Below are positions 34,612 to 45,968 of a stretch of DNA of 64,000 nt, piece after piece. The notes beneath the pieces are model-generated. The model saw nothing but the letters and a program-made list of their open reading frames with translations. It was not told the origin of the DNA and searched no databases. Each line of letters begins with the position of its first letter. Position 1 is the stretch's first letter. A program made the translations under genes and the position numbers. The DNA lies in assembly GCF_029873635.1 (NCBI RefSeq), contig NC_080423.1, positions 89,821,191 through 89,885,190 on the forward strand. Reading direction: 5' to 3'. The stretch comes from Malania oleifera. Lineage: Eukaryota > Streptophyta > Magnoliopsida > Santalales > Ximeniaceae.

Positions 34612-36744
34612 TCTACACACGTATTAATATTTACTCCATGATTGAGGCGTTTCGTACTGTCATCCCTTAACCAGCTATTCATACATTCATTTACAATGAT
34701 TGAGGCATTTCGTATCGCCATCCCTCAATTAGCTATTCATACATTCATTTACCATGATTAAGTCGTTTCGTACTGTCGTCCCTCAATCATCTATTCATAT
34801 TCATCACATACATATACCATGATTCATATCCAACATTTTCTACATGATTGAGGCATTTCGTACCGTCATCCCTTAATCATCTATTCATACTATGCTTTTG
34901 CTGAGTTTTAGGCGTTTCATACCACCGTCCCTCAAACCAACCAATCATCACATACATTGGCTGAGTCTGAGGCGTTTCATGCTGCCATCCCTCAAACCTG
35001 CCATTCATACTACTACCATGAAGAACAACATTATGTTTCGGTGAGCATTTTCGTCAAGTAGTTATATTTGCAGTTTGGGTTGTCCTAAGCGTAATTTGTG
35101 TGTTATCATTATTGTTATTACATGTTTCATAGTTTAAGATTATATGTTTCATGTTTTATAATTTTTCTGATTTAGGTTATATAATTTTTGTGTAAGGTAA
35201 GAGTTTCTAAATGTATTCGTAAGTAGTCGAGCTACAATTTTCCAATCATCCACATGAATATAACAAACTATCATACCACAGCTCTTGTATATAAAAACAT
35301 TGGAATGTTAATGCTCTGTATCAAACACTTTCAATAACTCTATTAAATTTTATCATATCGTATCCCTGTATAAAATATTGTCATATCACAACTGATCACA
35401 GCACTGAACCGACTATACTGTCATAATATAATGAACAATATTGTAATTTCTATAATATTCATAACCTTCTAAAATTGTTATCAAACCATCCTTATTCTGT
35501 GTAGTCATAACATAATCCGACATACTTATATACACGGTAAAAATATTTATTCTCATGCCACACAATTTGAATAATAATTCATAATATAAAATCTGCTTGG
35601 GATAACTATATTGTTGAAAATAATGGTATAATAAATTCCAAAGTTTTACTCAATCCCAAAATGCTTGTTTCCCACAAATATACTTATAACCATAATAATC
35701 CAAAATTCTCATATGCCTAACCATTTAGAAAATCACGTATAACATTTTGATACTTAAAATCTCAGTTTTAAACAGTTAAGCTTCAGAAAATAAGCTGACC
35801 TAATTTATTCCCCTTACCTGATTACTAAAGAAATGCCCGTAGGGATCCTAAAGCAGTGCTTGCGGCGTTCACACAAATCCTTGTATTCACACACCCCAGT
35901 TTAATCAACTCAATCTCGAAATAATTACTATCCTAACATCCGTGGGTTCATACGCTCCCATTAACCGATTAAATTCTAAAGAAAACGCAGGTATGATCCG
36001 CTTTTTATATTTAAATTTAATTTCGAACATATTTAAAAACACAAATATGATCAAATCCCTGAAATTTAACCTAATTCCAAAATATTCCCCAAAAAATATA
36101 TTTAATCAAATCCCTACAGTTTAATTTAATCCTAAGAATATTTCCAAAAATCTAATATAATCCAATCATACAGTTTAACTTAATCCCACAAATATCTCCA
36201 AAAATCTAATATAATCAAATACCACAATTTAATAAATAAACCATAATTTTCATACCCGTAAAATTACTCAAAAATCCATATACAATATTCTACTAATTAT
36301 ATACCATGATTTAACCGAGTGAATTTTTAAAATAACTGACATAATTTGTACTTCTCACATTAGCCTTGAAGTGGTGTCTAAGATTCTCAAATCAAAAATC
36401 TGCTCCAATTAAATTGACGATGATCGAAGCCGAAACCCTGTGGTGGTGTTCGATCATTAATTTGGCTGAATATTGAGGAGAAATTGAAGAGAGAGAGTGG
36501 GTTTATCTTATCTCGGGAGTGGTGTCTACGATGCCCTGAACACAAATCCACTCCGGTTAAAATGTTGGTGACCGAGAATGGAAATCAAAGGTATTTTCCG
36601 TTCTTCAATCAGTCAAAAATTCGCCGAAAAATTAAGGAGAAAGAGTGTTGGTGGAGGAGAGAGAGAGAGAGAGAGAGCTAGAGAGAGAGACAAAATTTTG
36701 TCTCTGTTCCTAAGGATTGAAATCCTTCAGGTTAGGTTAAGTGT

Positions 36745-36777
<33 letters not shown>

Positions 36778-36836
36778 TTATTATTTATTATTTTTTTTGG
36801 GAATCACTACACTTAAATATTTTTTAGGTCATTACA
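34612..36836 (-). repeat. Element A 5' LTR, main part
   Basis: Aligns with 13156-15491. Minus-strand start TGTAATGACCTAAAAAA at 36836. Contains the second hairpin array and AT-rich tracts (about 36740-36770). Confidence 0.85.
34636..35005. repeat. Second copy of the hairpin array (element A 5' LTR)
   Basis: Six units in the same order as 13183-13556, again with GATTGAGG/CCTCAATC stems in the first ones and GTCTGAGG in the last. Individual stems have decayed differently in the two LTRs. Confidence 0.8.
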
Positions 36837-36841
36837 TTGCA

Positions 36842-37554
36842 TTATACTTAGAAAAATTAAACAGTCACTTTGGTCTCCAAAACTTTAATACTAATTTCTA
36901 AAAATTGTGTATTTAAAAAATTAATGCTCTAACCACCAATCAAAGATTTTTCACACAAATGCATAAATTTAAATCAAATTTAATATTATGATCCACAATA
37001 TTTTTTAAGAAGAACAAAGCTCTAGATAATAGGTATATAAAATTTGTTCCCTTCAAATTATATATAACTCAATAAAATACTATATGGGGACAAATGGAAT
37101 AACACTTTTAATGTTGTGATTAGGGAAAAACCATATGATAAAATTGTAATCATGTAAACTTGAACCTTAATTTGTTGAGGATTGAGATGTGAGACGAATA
37201 TATACATGATAAAGACCTCCACTTAATAACACTTTTATTGTTGTGATGGTCCACCTAATATAGGGAAAAACCATATGATATAATTGTAATCATGTAAACT
37301 GGAACCTTGATTTGTTGAGGATTGAGATGTGAGACGAATATATACATGACCTCCACTTAGCTACGTACCGCCTTTTTTACTAAAATAAATAAATGAATTA
37401 GATGCTGAGATGGTAGCCCATGTGACGATGGACTGCTAAAATGACACATGGAGTAATTTAATAAGAATTAAGGCTCTGGTTCCCTACCCAATATTCGGCA
37501 ATCATAAATGCTATACCTTTTTCTTTTGTTTCGTTTTATGCATTAAATGTTTTA
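36842..37554. other. AT-rich spacer with a local duplication
   Basis: Host or old repeat DNA to the right of element A, without a gene. It holds the duplication listed at 37099-37356. Confidence 0.5.
37099..37356. repeat. Tandem duplication, two units of about 130 bp
   Basis: 37099-37224 and 37225-37356 share AATAACACTTTTA, GGGAAAAACCATATGATA, GTAATCATGTAAAC and GATTGAGATGTGAGACGA in the same order with few differences. Confidence 0.85.
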
Positions 37555-38296
37555 TTGGTTATTAGAAATGCAGTTGGCAAAATCAGACATTGGATGGATA
37601 ATAGTGTTTTTCACCATGTGCCTCAAGAGACAGATGCCCAAATACTTCGGAAAAAGTTTGAGAGTCTTTATGAGAGAAAGACTATTCGCAACAAAGCTTT
37701 AACAGTTAAAAAGCTTGTAAATTTGAAGCTTGGAGAAGGAAAATCTGTTACTGAGCAATTGAGCAATTTTCAGAGTTTGGTAAATCAGTTAACCAACATG
37801 AAGATAATTTTAGATGATGAACTATAAGCTTTGTTGCTATTAAATTCTTTGTCAGATAGTTGGGAGACTGTTGTAGTATCTCTTAGCAAAAAAGCCCCAA
37901 ATGGTGTGTTGACCCTGTCATTTGTTAAAGATAGCTTGTTTAATGAAGAGATTAGAAGGAAAGAAATGGGTATAGATAATACCCAAGTACTTGTTACGAA
38001 AGATAGGGGGAGAAATCGATATAAAAATGAAAGGGATAGAAGTAAAAGTAGAAGCAAGTCAAGGTCAAGATTTAAAAATCTTGAGTGTCATTATTGTGAT
38101 AAAAATGGTCATATCAAGAAGTATTGTCACAAGTGAAAGAAAGAAAATAAAAGTAACAGTGACAAGCAATAAAAGAAAGATCGGGATAATAATGATCGTG
38201 TTGCCACTACTGCTGGAGATGATTTGGTTCTCGCTTATGATGATAATGTAATTAGTGTTGCTTGTAATGAAATTAGTTGGGTGGTTGACAGTGGTG
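37555..38296 (+). pseudogene. Ty1/copia Gag and start of protease, cut by an LTR
   Basis: One frame with stops at 37825 and 38134. The Gag core (KFESLYERKTIRNKAL, then LVNLKLGEGKSV and LLLNSLSDSWETVV) is the UBN2-type pattern of plant copia elements. An Arg/Lys/Ser-rich basic stretch and a CCHC knuckle CHYCDKNGHIKKYC (38086-38127) follow. The frame then reaches ISWVVDSG, the catalytic start of the copia protease (DSG at 38287-38295), and stops dead at 38297 where LTR G begins. The N-terminus of Gag is not visible. Confidence 0.8.
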
Positions 38297-38575
38297 TGTA
38301 ACGACCCAAAAAATAATGATATTTAAATATTAAAGAGAGAGGGAAATGGAAAAAGAAACGGAAGGAGGCAGCAGGTTTCATCGACGAAGCCACGCCTCGT
38401 CGACGAGAAGATGCCGATAGGGGTTTTTGGGACAGTCTGAAATTTGTCGACAAGGGAGGAAGTTTGTTGACGAAATTATTGAAGGATTCGTCGACGAGGT
38501 GACATGTCTCGTTGACGAATCCGGCTCTATAAATAGTGAAAACCCAAATTTTTATGAAATTTCAATGCGGGAAAT

Positions 38576-38622
<47 letters not shown>

Positions 38623-38965
38623 TCTCTCTTTGATTCCGGGCCCGTTTCTCACCGAATCGAAGATCTGAGGCTACCACAGCGCTCCTGGCAAAGTTCTCTG
38701 CAAATTTGCCGGAGCTGATCGTTAGAGAAGTTGGCTTGGATTTCGTCTCAATCTTAGGGTAAGACATTTTATTTAGTATTTGTCTTTCCTTCAGTTATAA
38801 GAAATACAATACACGAAGAAATACTAATGTTTTGTTCTAGAGGATGTGGTTTTCAAGGTGTTGAGTGGAGAACCCTGCAGGTATCAGGTTAGAGTATAGT
38901 AGGGGCTTTTCAGAGTTAAGGTAAGGGAAATATGCAATGCTAGGAGATTTATTTATGTTATCAGA

Positions 38966-38997
<32 letters not shown>

Positions 38998-39640
38998 GCA
39001 TGAATACCAGATATTATACAGAATGTGAATTGTCAAAGTATGTGTGGCCTAAGTGCATGATATTGATATGCAGTTTTTCAGTATTTCAAGTTATACAGCT
39101 ATAGATAGATAATTGTAGTTTTTATACAGATAGAATATGTACACATATACAGTTTTATTCAAATGATTACATAGACAAATATATATATATATATATATAT
39201 ATATTAGTATACAGATATTTATTCAGAACAGTATATTCCGTGTATATAGAAAGTTATGTTTTCCTAAATGTCATAACACTCATATTATATAGAAAGAAAG
39301 TACAGACAAATTACACAGTTTTAGCATCAAGATGCTACAGATATTATAGTATTTACAGTACAGATTAATAGTGTTATGGTTATTTTGAAAACCTGATGAA
39401 AACAATATAACGAGTATAGTATATATTTATATAGTATCATATCCCCGTGGAAAGATTACAGACAGATACAGTTTATAGAGTCCGGTACCGTTGTTAGATA
39501 TAGATAGAGTGCAACCACATATCTCAGATAGTGTGTGGGTACCGTCAGCCGTGCTCAGAGAGTATGTAACTCCCCAATTCGCTGGGTTGAGGGGGCCGGT
39601 TTGACTAGGTAGGAGCCAGTCCCGAGCTTAGGAGTGTATG
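38297..39640 (+). repeat. G: truncated Tekay-type LTR
   Basis: Starts TGTAACGACCCAAAAAATAATG and resembles the LTRs of D and H: CGTCGACGA zone (38376-38522), TATA box TATAAATA (38528-38535), (TC)n tract (38580-38620), and a segment GGGTTGAGGGGGCCGGTTTGAC (39584-39605) also seen in D. It lacks the last roughly 0.8 kb and changes abruptly into the tail of element F. Right boundary approximate. Confidence 0.7.
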
Positions 39641-40553
39641 CAAATATTGATGACAATGAAAATATTGAAAATATTTTGAAAATCTGAGCATAAAGTTATT
39701 TAGCATGATTTAGAAACATGAATTTTGATATGACTTGATTAATTCTTGACAATGTATGCTTATGATGGATCGCATGGATAAATTTGCATCTAAATAATTA
39801 AGTATTCATGAGCAGTGCATAAGATGACATTATCATTGGTATCTATAAAGTATATTAGTATCCATGAATATATAAATTGATATTTGAGCATGTCAAGAAC
39901 AATAAATTCCATGAGTATGTTGTGACATTGATATGATATTGGTATTTGATATTTGATATCCATAAGGATATACAAATATGAATCAAATGTTTGAAACATG
40001 GACGATGAATTTAGAAAGCATAATTGGTATCAAATCTGAATGTATTAAATTCAGGGGGATTATTGTGACTTATTACTTGATTTTTCCCTAAATTTTAAAT
40101 TGGTATCATGAATTATTCTTTAATATTTAAATTGGTATCACAAAGTCAGAAGTTCAAATGGTATTAGAATTAATGAAAATCTCGATCAGGATCCATATCT
40201 TGATATGCATGATTGATATTCATATGCTCAAAATATGATTTATTTTGTTTATAACCTACTTTTTTTATTGATGTCAAAAGGGGGAGAAGTTTTTGAGCAA
40301 AAATGGAAAATTGAAAAATTGAGCTTGGTATTGAAAACTTTTTTAAAAAAAGGGGGAGAAGTATTTGACAATTGAATGATCTTAAACTTAACATGATGAG
40401 ATGAGCATGATAGTGTATTGTATTGAAATTGGTGTTGATATGAATCTTGAAATTAAATATATGTTGAAGATGATGCTTATTGAAAGGAAGAGTCTTTTTA
40501 AAGGCTTACTGATATTTTTTCTCCTTATTTGTCATCATCAAAAAGGGGGAGAT
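39641..40553 (+). other. 3' internal tail and polypurine tract of copia element F
   Basis: AT-rich, no gene. It ends TCATCATCAAAAAGGGGGAGAT, the polypurine tract context of SIRE-like copia elements, directly before the LTR at 40554. The coding part of F is missing. Confidence 0.65.
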
Positions 40554-42652
40554 TGTTGGCCTTACAAGACTTAACATCCTATTTTGCTTACAAGGCTTAA
40601 CATCCTATTTTAATGCTAACAAATAAGTGAAACTTAACATATTTGTTGAGTAATGATATTTCAAGGTTTAAGAAAGAGAATGTATACTTCAAAGAAGGTT
40701 GATCATATGAAGTTTAATGCATGAATTTCAAGATGATATTTTAAAGCTTGAAGTATATGAGAGAGAGCTTGAAAGTATATCAAAACTTGAACAATAACAA
40801 GAGAGGCAAAGGAAAGAAAAGCAAAAGAAAGCTCTAAAAAAAAAAGACAACCATGAAGACTCAAGCGTCAAGAATGTTTAAAGTCTTAGAAGTATTTATG
40901 TAAGTGTTCATATTTTAAATATCTTTTTGAAATATTGTTGAAACTCTTTTAGAGTTGAATATGGACTCAGAAACCTACTTTTAAAAACTTGAAAAATGTT
41001 TTATGAAAGATCAAAGCAAGAGAGCAAAACTAATTTTGAAAACCAAAAATGAAAAATGAAAGATTGTCAGAAAGTGGACTGGTCAGCCGACTAACCAAAA
41101 AACACTGAGATTGGCCAGTCGACTGACAAAAACACTAGAATGGATAAACTGCCCAGCCGACTGACAGTTTGCACTAAAATCAATCAGCCGATTGACATGC
41201 CAAGCCGACTAACATTTTTGAACTAGGTCGAGCTAACTGACTAACATTTATTTGGGTTAAATTCTGAACAAACAGAAAGGTGCCAACCTCCTGTCCAGGC
41301 GACTGACCCTGTGAAAAAAATTACCTAGTCACCTGTCCAGCCGACTGACCCCATGAGATTTCAAATTTTTAAACTTCAATGGGAAAATTTTAAAAATTAG
41401 TTTTTCAAATATGAATGTTATAAAAACTTGGTGGACACTCCATGTAACTTGGGGAACAAGGAAATTAATTCTAAAAAGCCTATAAATACTACCTTAATCC
41501 CAAGAAATTAATAACCAAGCAATTACACAGCACACTTGCATTACAATTCTCAATCTCTCTCAAAGTTCTTTATTGCTCATACTCTTGCTGGGGGAAATCA
41601 TCTGAATTGCTGCTAAAACATCAACCTATGGTTCTCATACTGAGTTTTCTCAATCACAAAAGAACCCTTGGTGATCTCTACACTTGAGCTTCAATTCTAT
41701 TTCATATTGGTATTTAAATTCTTGAAGTACATAGTGCTGAATTTGTACTAATCTACTCTGTCTTGAGAGTGTTCTTGTATGCAGTGCTTACTTCATATTT
41801 CTTGTAGATCTTGGACGATTCAAGGTGTTTGGATCGTTGGCTATGCGTAGGGAGATCGAGTAGAGAGGCGGGCTCTAGCCTAATTGAAGGAGTGACCGAG
41901 TAAGGGGATATCACTTGGAGAGACGAACTCTAACCTACTAAAGGAGTGTGTAAACGGTGTTTTTCTGCTCAGCAAAGGAACTTGTTTTTGGTGAATCCTT
42001 TGGTAGTTTGCCAAAGATGAGGACGTAGGCTGGGTATAAGCCGAACCTCGTAAAAACCGTGGTCTCACTCTCTCTTTCGCTTGCTCTTTACTTTCAGCAT
42101 ATATAAACTGCGTGGATGTTTTAAGTTTCTTAAACATATACACTACGTGGATTAGATATTAAATAAACTTAAGATTAATTTGTTTTTGGGATTGCAGAAA
42201 ATCAAAAGGGAGTACGTTGGTTGATCCATACTTTGCGGAAACCGTAAGGGAGTACGTTGATTAGTGAAACACCCAAAGACTCTTTGACTAAAAGTTTATT
42301 TAACGTCTAAGTTTTTGGAAAGAATATTGAATTTTATATTAAGAAAATTTATTAACCTCAAGGCTTGAATCAAATTTTCATTTATACAGGGTTGCAAACA
42401 AAAATAGCTAAATATTCTATCTTAGTTTGGATATTGTGGTTTATTGGAAAAATTGATTGGTTTGGTTGATTGATTGTTTAAGTACTTGTGTTGTGGTTGT
42501 GGATTGGATATTATTTTAAGTATTCATTGTGTATTTGATAAATCAACAAGGAGTCAAGGTTGAAAAGAATTTTAAAAAAAATATTTTAAATCCAATTCAC
42601 CCCCACCCCCCCCCCCCCCCTCTTCTCTCTTGGGACTACACCTTAGTTTTCA
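40554..42652 (+). repeat. F: 3' LTR of a SIRE-like copia element
   Basis: Starts TGTTGGCCTTACAAGAC after the polypurine tract. F2 (45969-48121) is an inverted relative. Palindromes such as CAGCCGACTGAC cluster at 41080-41350, followed by TATAAATACT (41481-41490). Near the end is AATTCACCCCCACCCC... with a long C run (42605-42620) and CTTGGGACTACACC. The last bases (TTTTCAGA where F2 implies TTTTCAACA) are mutated or cut. Confidence 0.75.
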
Positions 42653-42889
42653 GATGAAAATAGTAAGGTTGACATGGAATCACCCTTAAGTAACATAAGA
42701 AAATTCCTTGTAGGTAAACAAAACTTTAGGAATGAAGAAATAAGAAAAAATGAGAAAGAAGCACATCAATGCTTCATGGCCAACGAACAAGAAGAAGAAG
42801 GAATAACGTTAGAAGATGATGATGATACTCCTTCTTATGATGAACTTGCATATAGTTGTGCAAAATTGTATAATGAACAAGGGAATCAT
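42653..42889 (+). pseudogene. Fragment of copia (SIRE-like) Gag
   Basis: An open stretch from 42674 reads EAHQCFMANEQEEEG and SYDELAYSCAKLYNEQG, a pattern found in the middle of Gag of SIRE-like elements. It is cut at about 42889 by LTR sequence and has no start, knuckle or pol. How it came to follow the F LTR is unclear. Confidence 0.55.
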
Positions 42890-43735
42890 CGACTGGTGTG
42901 TGAAGGTGACTCGACGTATACAGGGAAATCGTCGACAAAGAGATACTGAGACCCACCTGAGACTTGCAGAGGAGTCTCGTCGATGAGAACATGCACTCGT
43001 CAACTAGTGTGTATGTGGGGCTCGTCGACGTTTATGTGGACTCGTCGACAAGCGGTCTTGAGTCCAGCGTCCTAACGGGCAGAAAACGGCTAGTTTTGTT
43101 TAGGGAGTGCTCCCAACGACTAGTTAACGGCTATTAATGACTTTGAGCTATATATACAAATTCCTAAACTTGTTTAGGTAGATTTTTTATCATCATAGTC
43201 AATTATGTCTTTGATTTGCAAAACCTAACACTTTGCACCTTGCATATTAGTCTTTCATACTAAAGTGTTCAATCCTCTCTTGCTAATTGATCTTGTGTGA
43301 ATCATTTCTTAAGAGATAAGAGTGAAGATTTGATTGCATTTCATATTAGCTCTTTTGAGAGTTTTTCTTTGTAAATCATCTTCGTTGTAGTAGGTTCTTT
43401 GTAAACCATTGAGTGAAGGTTCTTGGTAAACTGAAGTGAAGGCTCTTGGTGAGCACAATAGGGATTTGTTCCCAAGTTGTAAGGCTTTTCCACCAGTGAA
43501 GGAGATCGTGTATAGTGGATTGTGGAATCCTTAGTTTGGTGCCAAGTCGTGGACGTAGGCTGGGTGCCGAACCACGTTAAATCCCGGTGTTAAGCTTCTC
43601 TCTCCCTACTCTTTATTGTTTATCTTGTACATGATTTAAATTCCATATATTGTGATATAATTGCTTGAATCTTGCCTAATATTTTATTTTGTAGAGAGAA
43701 TTTTTAAATACACGAAAAAAGTCATTCACCCCTCT
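42890..43735 (+). repeat. Truncated copia-type LTR
   Basis: Palindrome-rich start (42890-43045, CTCGTCGACGTT and relatives), TATA-like CTATATATACA at 43148-43157, a GACGTAGGCTGGGTGCCGAACC segment (43551-43572) as in other copia LTRs here, and an ATTCACCCCTCTCTGACTC end. The 5' end of the LTR is missing. Confidence 0.55.
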
Positions 43736-45968
43736 CTGACTCTATATTGCATATCCGCTACGGGGCACATGTACGTACTCCCGAATTACGACATTTAACA
43801 ACTTGCGATACCCAAAGTTTCAAGTCTTACCCTTAAGATATGTCTTAAAGAAGACAAGATCCTTGTCTTCTACCTTCTTCAAATATGACCTAATTAACCA
43901 AACCTTGTCTCCCTCGTATTCTTGACTTTCAATTTATTTCACATTTCTAGTTTTTTTAAATTTTCCTCACAGAAAATCATAATGTGCCCCGCTATTATTA
44001 CGCATTATGACTATGACAATTGTGTTGGTGATACAACTGCTCCCCTTTGGCAATATTATCATTCGATGTATATCTAGTAGGGTACTAGGAGAGATGAGGA
44101 ATGACTAAATTACTGTTTTAAGGTGATATTTAATTTTACTCAAGAGGGTTTTTTGATTGAAAAATTGTTATTTAATTTTACTCAAATGGGTTTTTAGATT
44201 GAAAAATTGTTAAAATATTTTGAGGTTATCACAAACTATCAAAATTTGCAAGCAGCAAAGAACTTAGAGAGAGGAAAATGAACTTTTTATTTGATTAGAT
44301 TATCATTCCTGCCATTATGACCACTTCTTTATATACATAAAGGGACAATTAATTTTGATAGGTGAAATTTTTTTTTTTTTTTTGCAATAGTCAAGTTGTC
44401 TCAAATTTAATTATTAAACTTGAAAAAATAATTTTAAATATAAGGTCTATATGGCTCCATTTTCTCCTCTAATTTTGATTTAGTTAGTAAGATGAAAATA
44501 CTTTATAAATCGAACCCAAATTTTTAAAAAACTTTTGATATGATAAAAAAGTTCATATAAAGGTTTCTTCCCTTATTATTTTTCTTAATTTCTCTTTTAT
44601 TTATTTCTTTCTTTCCTTTGCAGCAAATCTCTCTTCAACCAAACTTTGGGCTCACATTTAGTTATGGAAAATAATTTTTATTTTTAATTTCAATTTTTCT
44701 AAAAAAATTACAAAGACTTAAGTTAATTTTTTTTTTATTTTCACAATATTTGTATGAAATAAATAAACAGTAATAAAATATTTTGACACTAGTTACTTGT
44801 GAAATAGTTGTAATTTTCAAATTTATATATAAAAATTGAAAAGCAATTTTTTATTATTTTCTCAAATTTCTAACTCTTACCTTGCATATGTGAGCATGAA
44901 ATTTGGATTTTGAAATTTAATTTGCATGAATTATGTATTGAGTTTCTTCTGAATTCATGCAAATTAAAATTCAAACTCTAAATTCCACGATCCCAAATAT
45001 TAGATTATATAAATTTTAAAAAATTAAAAAGTAACTTGTCTTTTCTGCAAATATTGTGAAATATTTTAAATAAAAAAATTACATTTAAGCGAACTCTTTA
45101 TTTTCTACCTTTTTAATATAAATATTAAAAACATAAAAAATAATCTAAAATTTTGGAACCAAAAATTAATAAAAAATGTTTTTCCAACTAAACAGACCCT
45201 TAGACCTTATTTGGAACTTGAAAAATATTAGGAAAAGGAAAGAAAAATGTGAAAGAATCTTTTTTTTTTTTTTTTGTGATCAAGGAAAATGAAAAAAGAG
45301 AATGAAAATAAGCTAAATTAATAAATAAATTTGAATTTTGCACATAATGAACATTTAATTCATCTTAATTTGTAATCATTAAAATAAATTTTTATTTTTA
45401 ATAGTGTTTGACGTAGAGGGAAAATGTGATGGAAAATACATTACTTTTTATTTTACTTCAATTTCTCCCCCCACCCCTGTGCCCGCCCCCCACCAATAAA
45501 AATCTTTGATCCAAAAGGACTCGTAGGCCCTATTTGGAACTCAAAATATATTAGGAAAAACAAAGAAAAATCTCAAGAAATCTATATTTTTATGTTTGAT
45601 TATTAAGTAAATTGAGAAAGAAAATAAAAAATATACCAATTTCATGAACAAAATTTTAATTTAACAAATTATTAATATTTGAATTTTTAAACATTTTAAT
45701 CATATTAAAACAAACATTTATTTTTAATAGCATTTAACATAGAGGGTCAGTATGAATTCAAGATTATACTTGGGAGAAAGAAAATAAAAGAAAAATATGA
45801 AGAAAATTTATTTTCTATTATATTTTCTCTCTGTATCAAATACTATTTAAAATGAAAAATTGTTACCAAATGCTAAAAATGTATAATATTAAAAATTAAG
45901 TTTTTACACAGTGCATGGTTCAAAGAGGGCATGATCGCCTTAACTCATATAACAAGCTCGAAAAGGGG
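43736..45968. other. AT-rich spacer without genes
   Basis: No ORF above background and no LTR ends. Poly-A/T runs are common. A duplicated segment is listed at 45202-45860. Confidence 0.5.
45202..45860. repeat. Two diverged tandem copies of a segment of about 330 bp
   Basis: 45202-45524 and 45525-about 45860 both begin CC(T)TATTTGGAACT, continue ATATTAGGAAAA..AAAGAAAAAT, and share TATTTTTAATAG..TT..AC.TAGAGGG. Diverged by substitutions and small gaps. No inverted ends seen. Confidence 0.6.

Larger units (their letters stand above)
10129..36836 (-). mobile_element. Element A: LTR retrotransposon with almost no internal region, split by nested insertions
   Basis: Two LTRs of about 3 kb face the same way on the minus strand: the 3' LTR is 10129-15491 and the 5' LTR 15768-36836. 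They are separated by only 276 bp holding the primer-binding site and polypurine tract. The whole unit is flanked by TTGCA at 10124-10128 and 36837-36841, a 5-bp target-site duplication. C1 interrupts the 3' LTR and B the 5' LTR. With insertions removed the element is about 6.4 kb. No coding capacity remains, so it must have been mobilised by enzymes from another element. Signals resemble those of the Tekay-like elements D and H (inference). Confidence 0.85.

Noticed and set aside
42601-42622. Long C run as a telomere-like or G-quadruplex feature
   Set aside because: It is an expanded version of the AATTCACCCCCCTCTTGGGA segment that occurs near the end of all SIRE-like LTRs here; slippage explains it.
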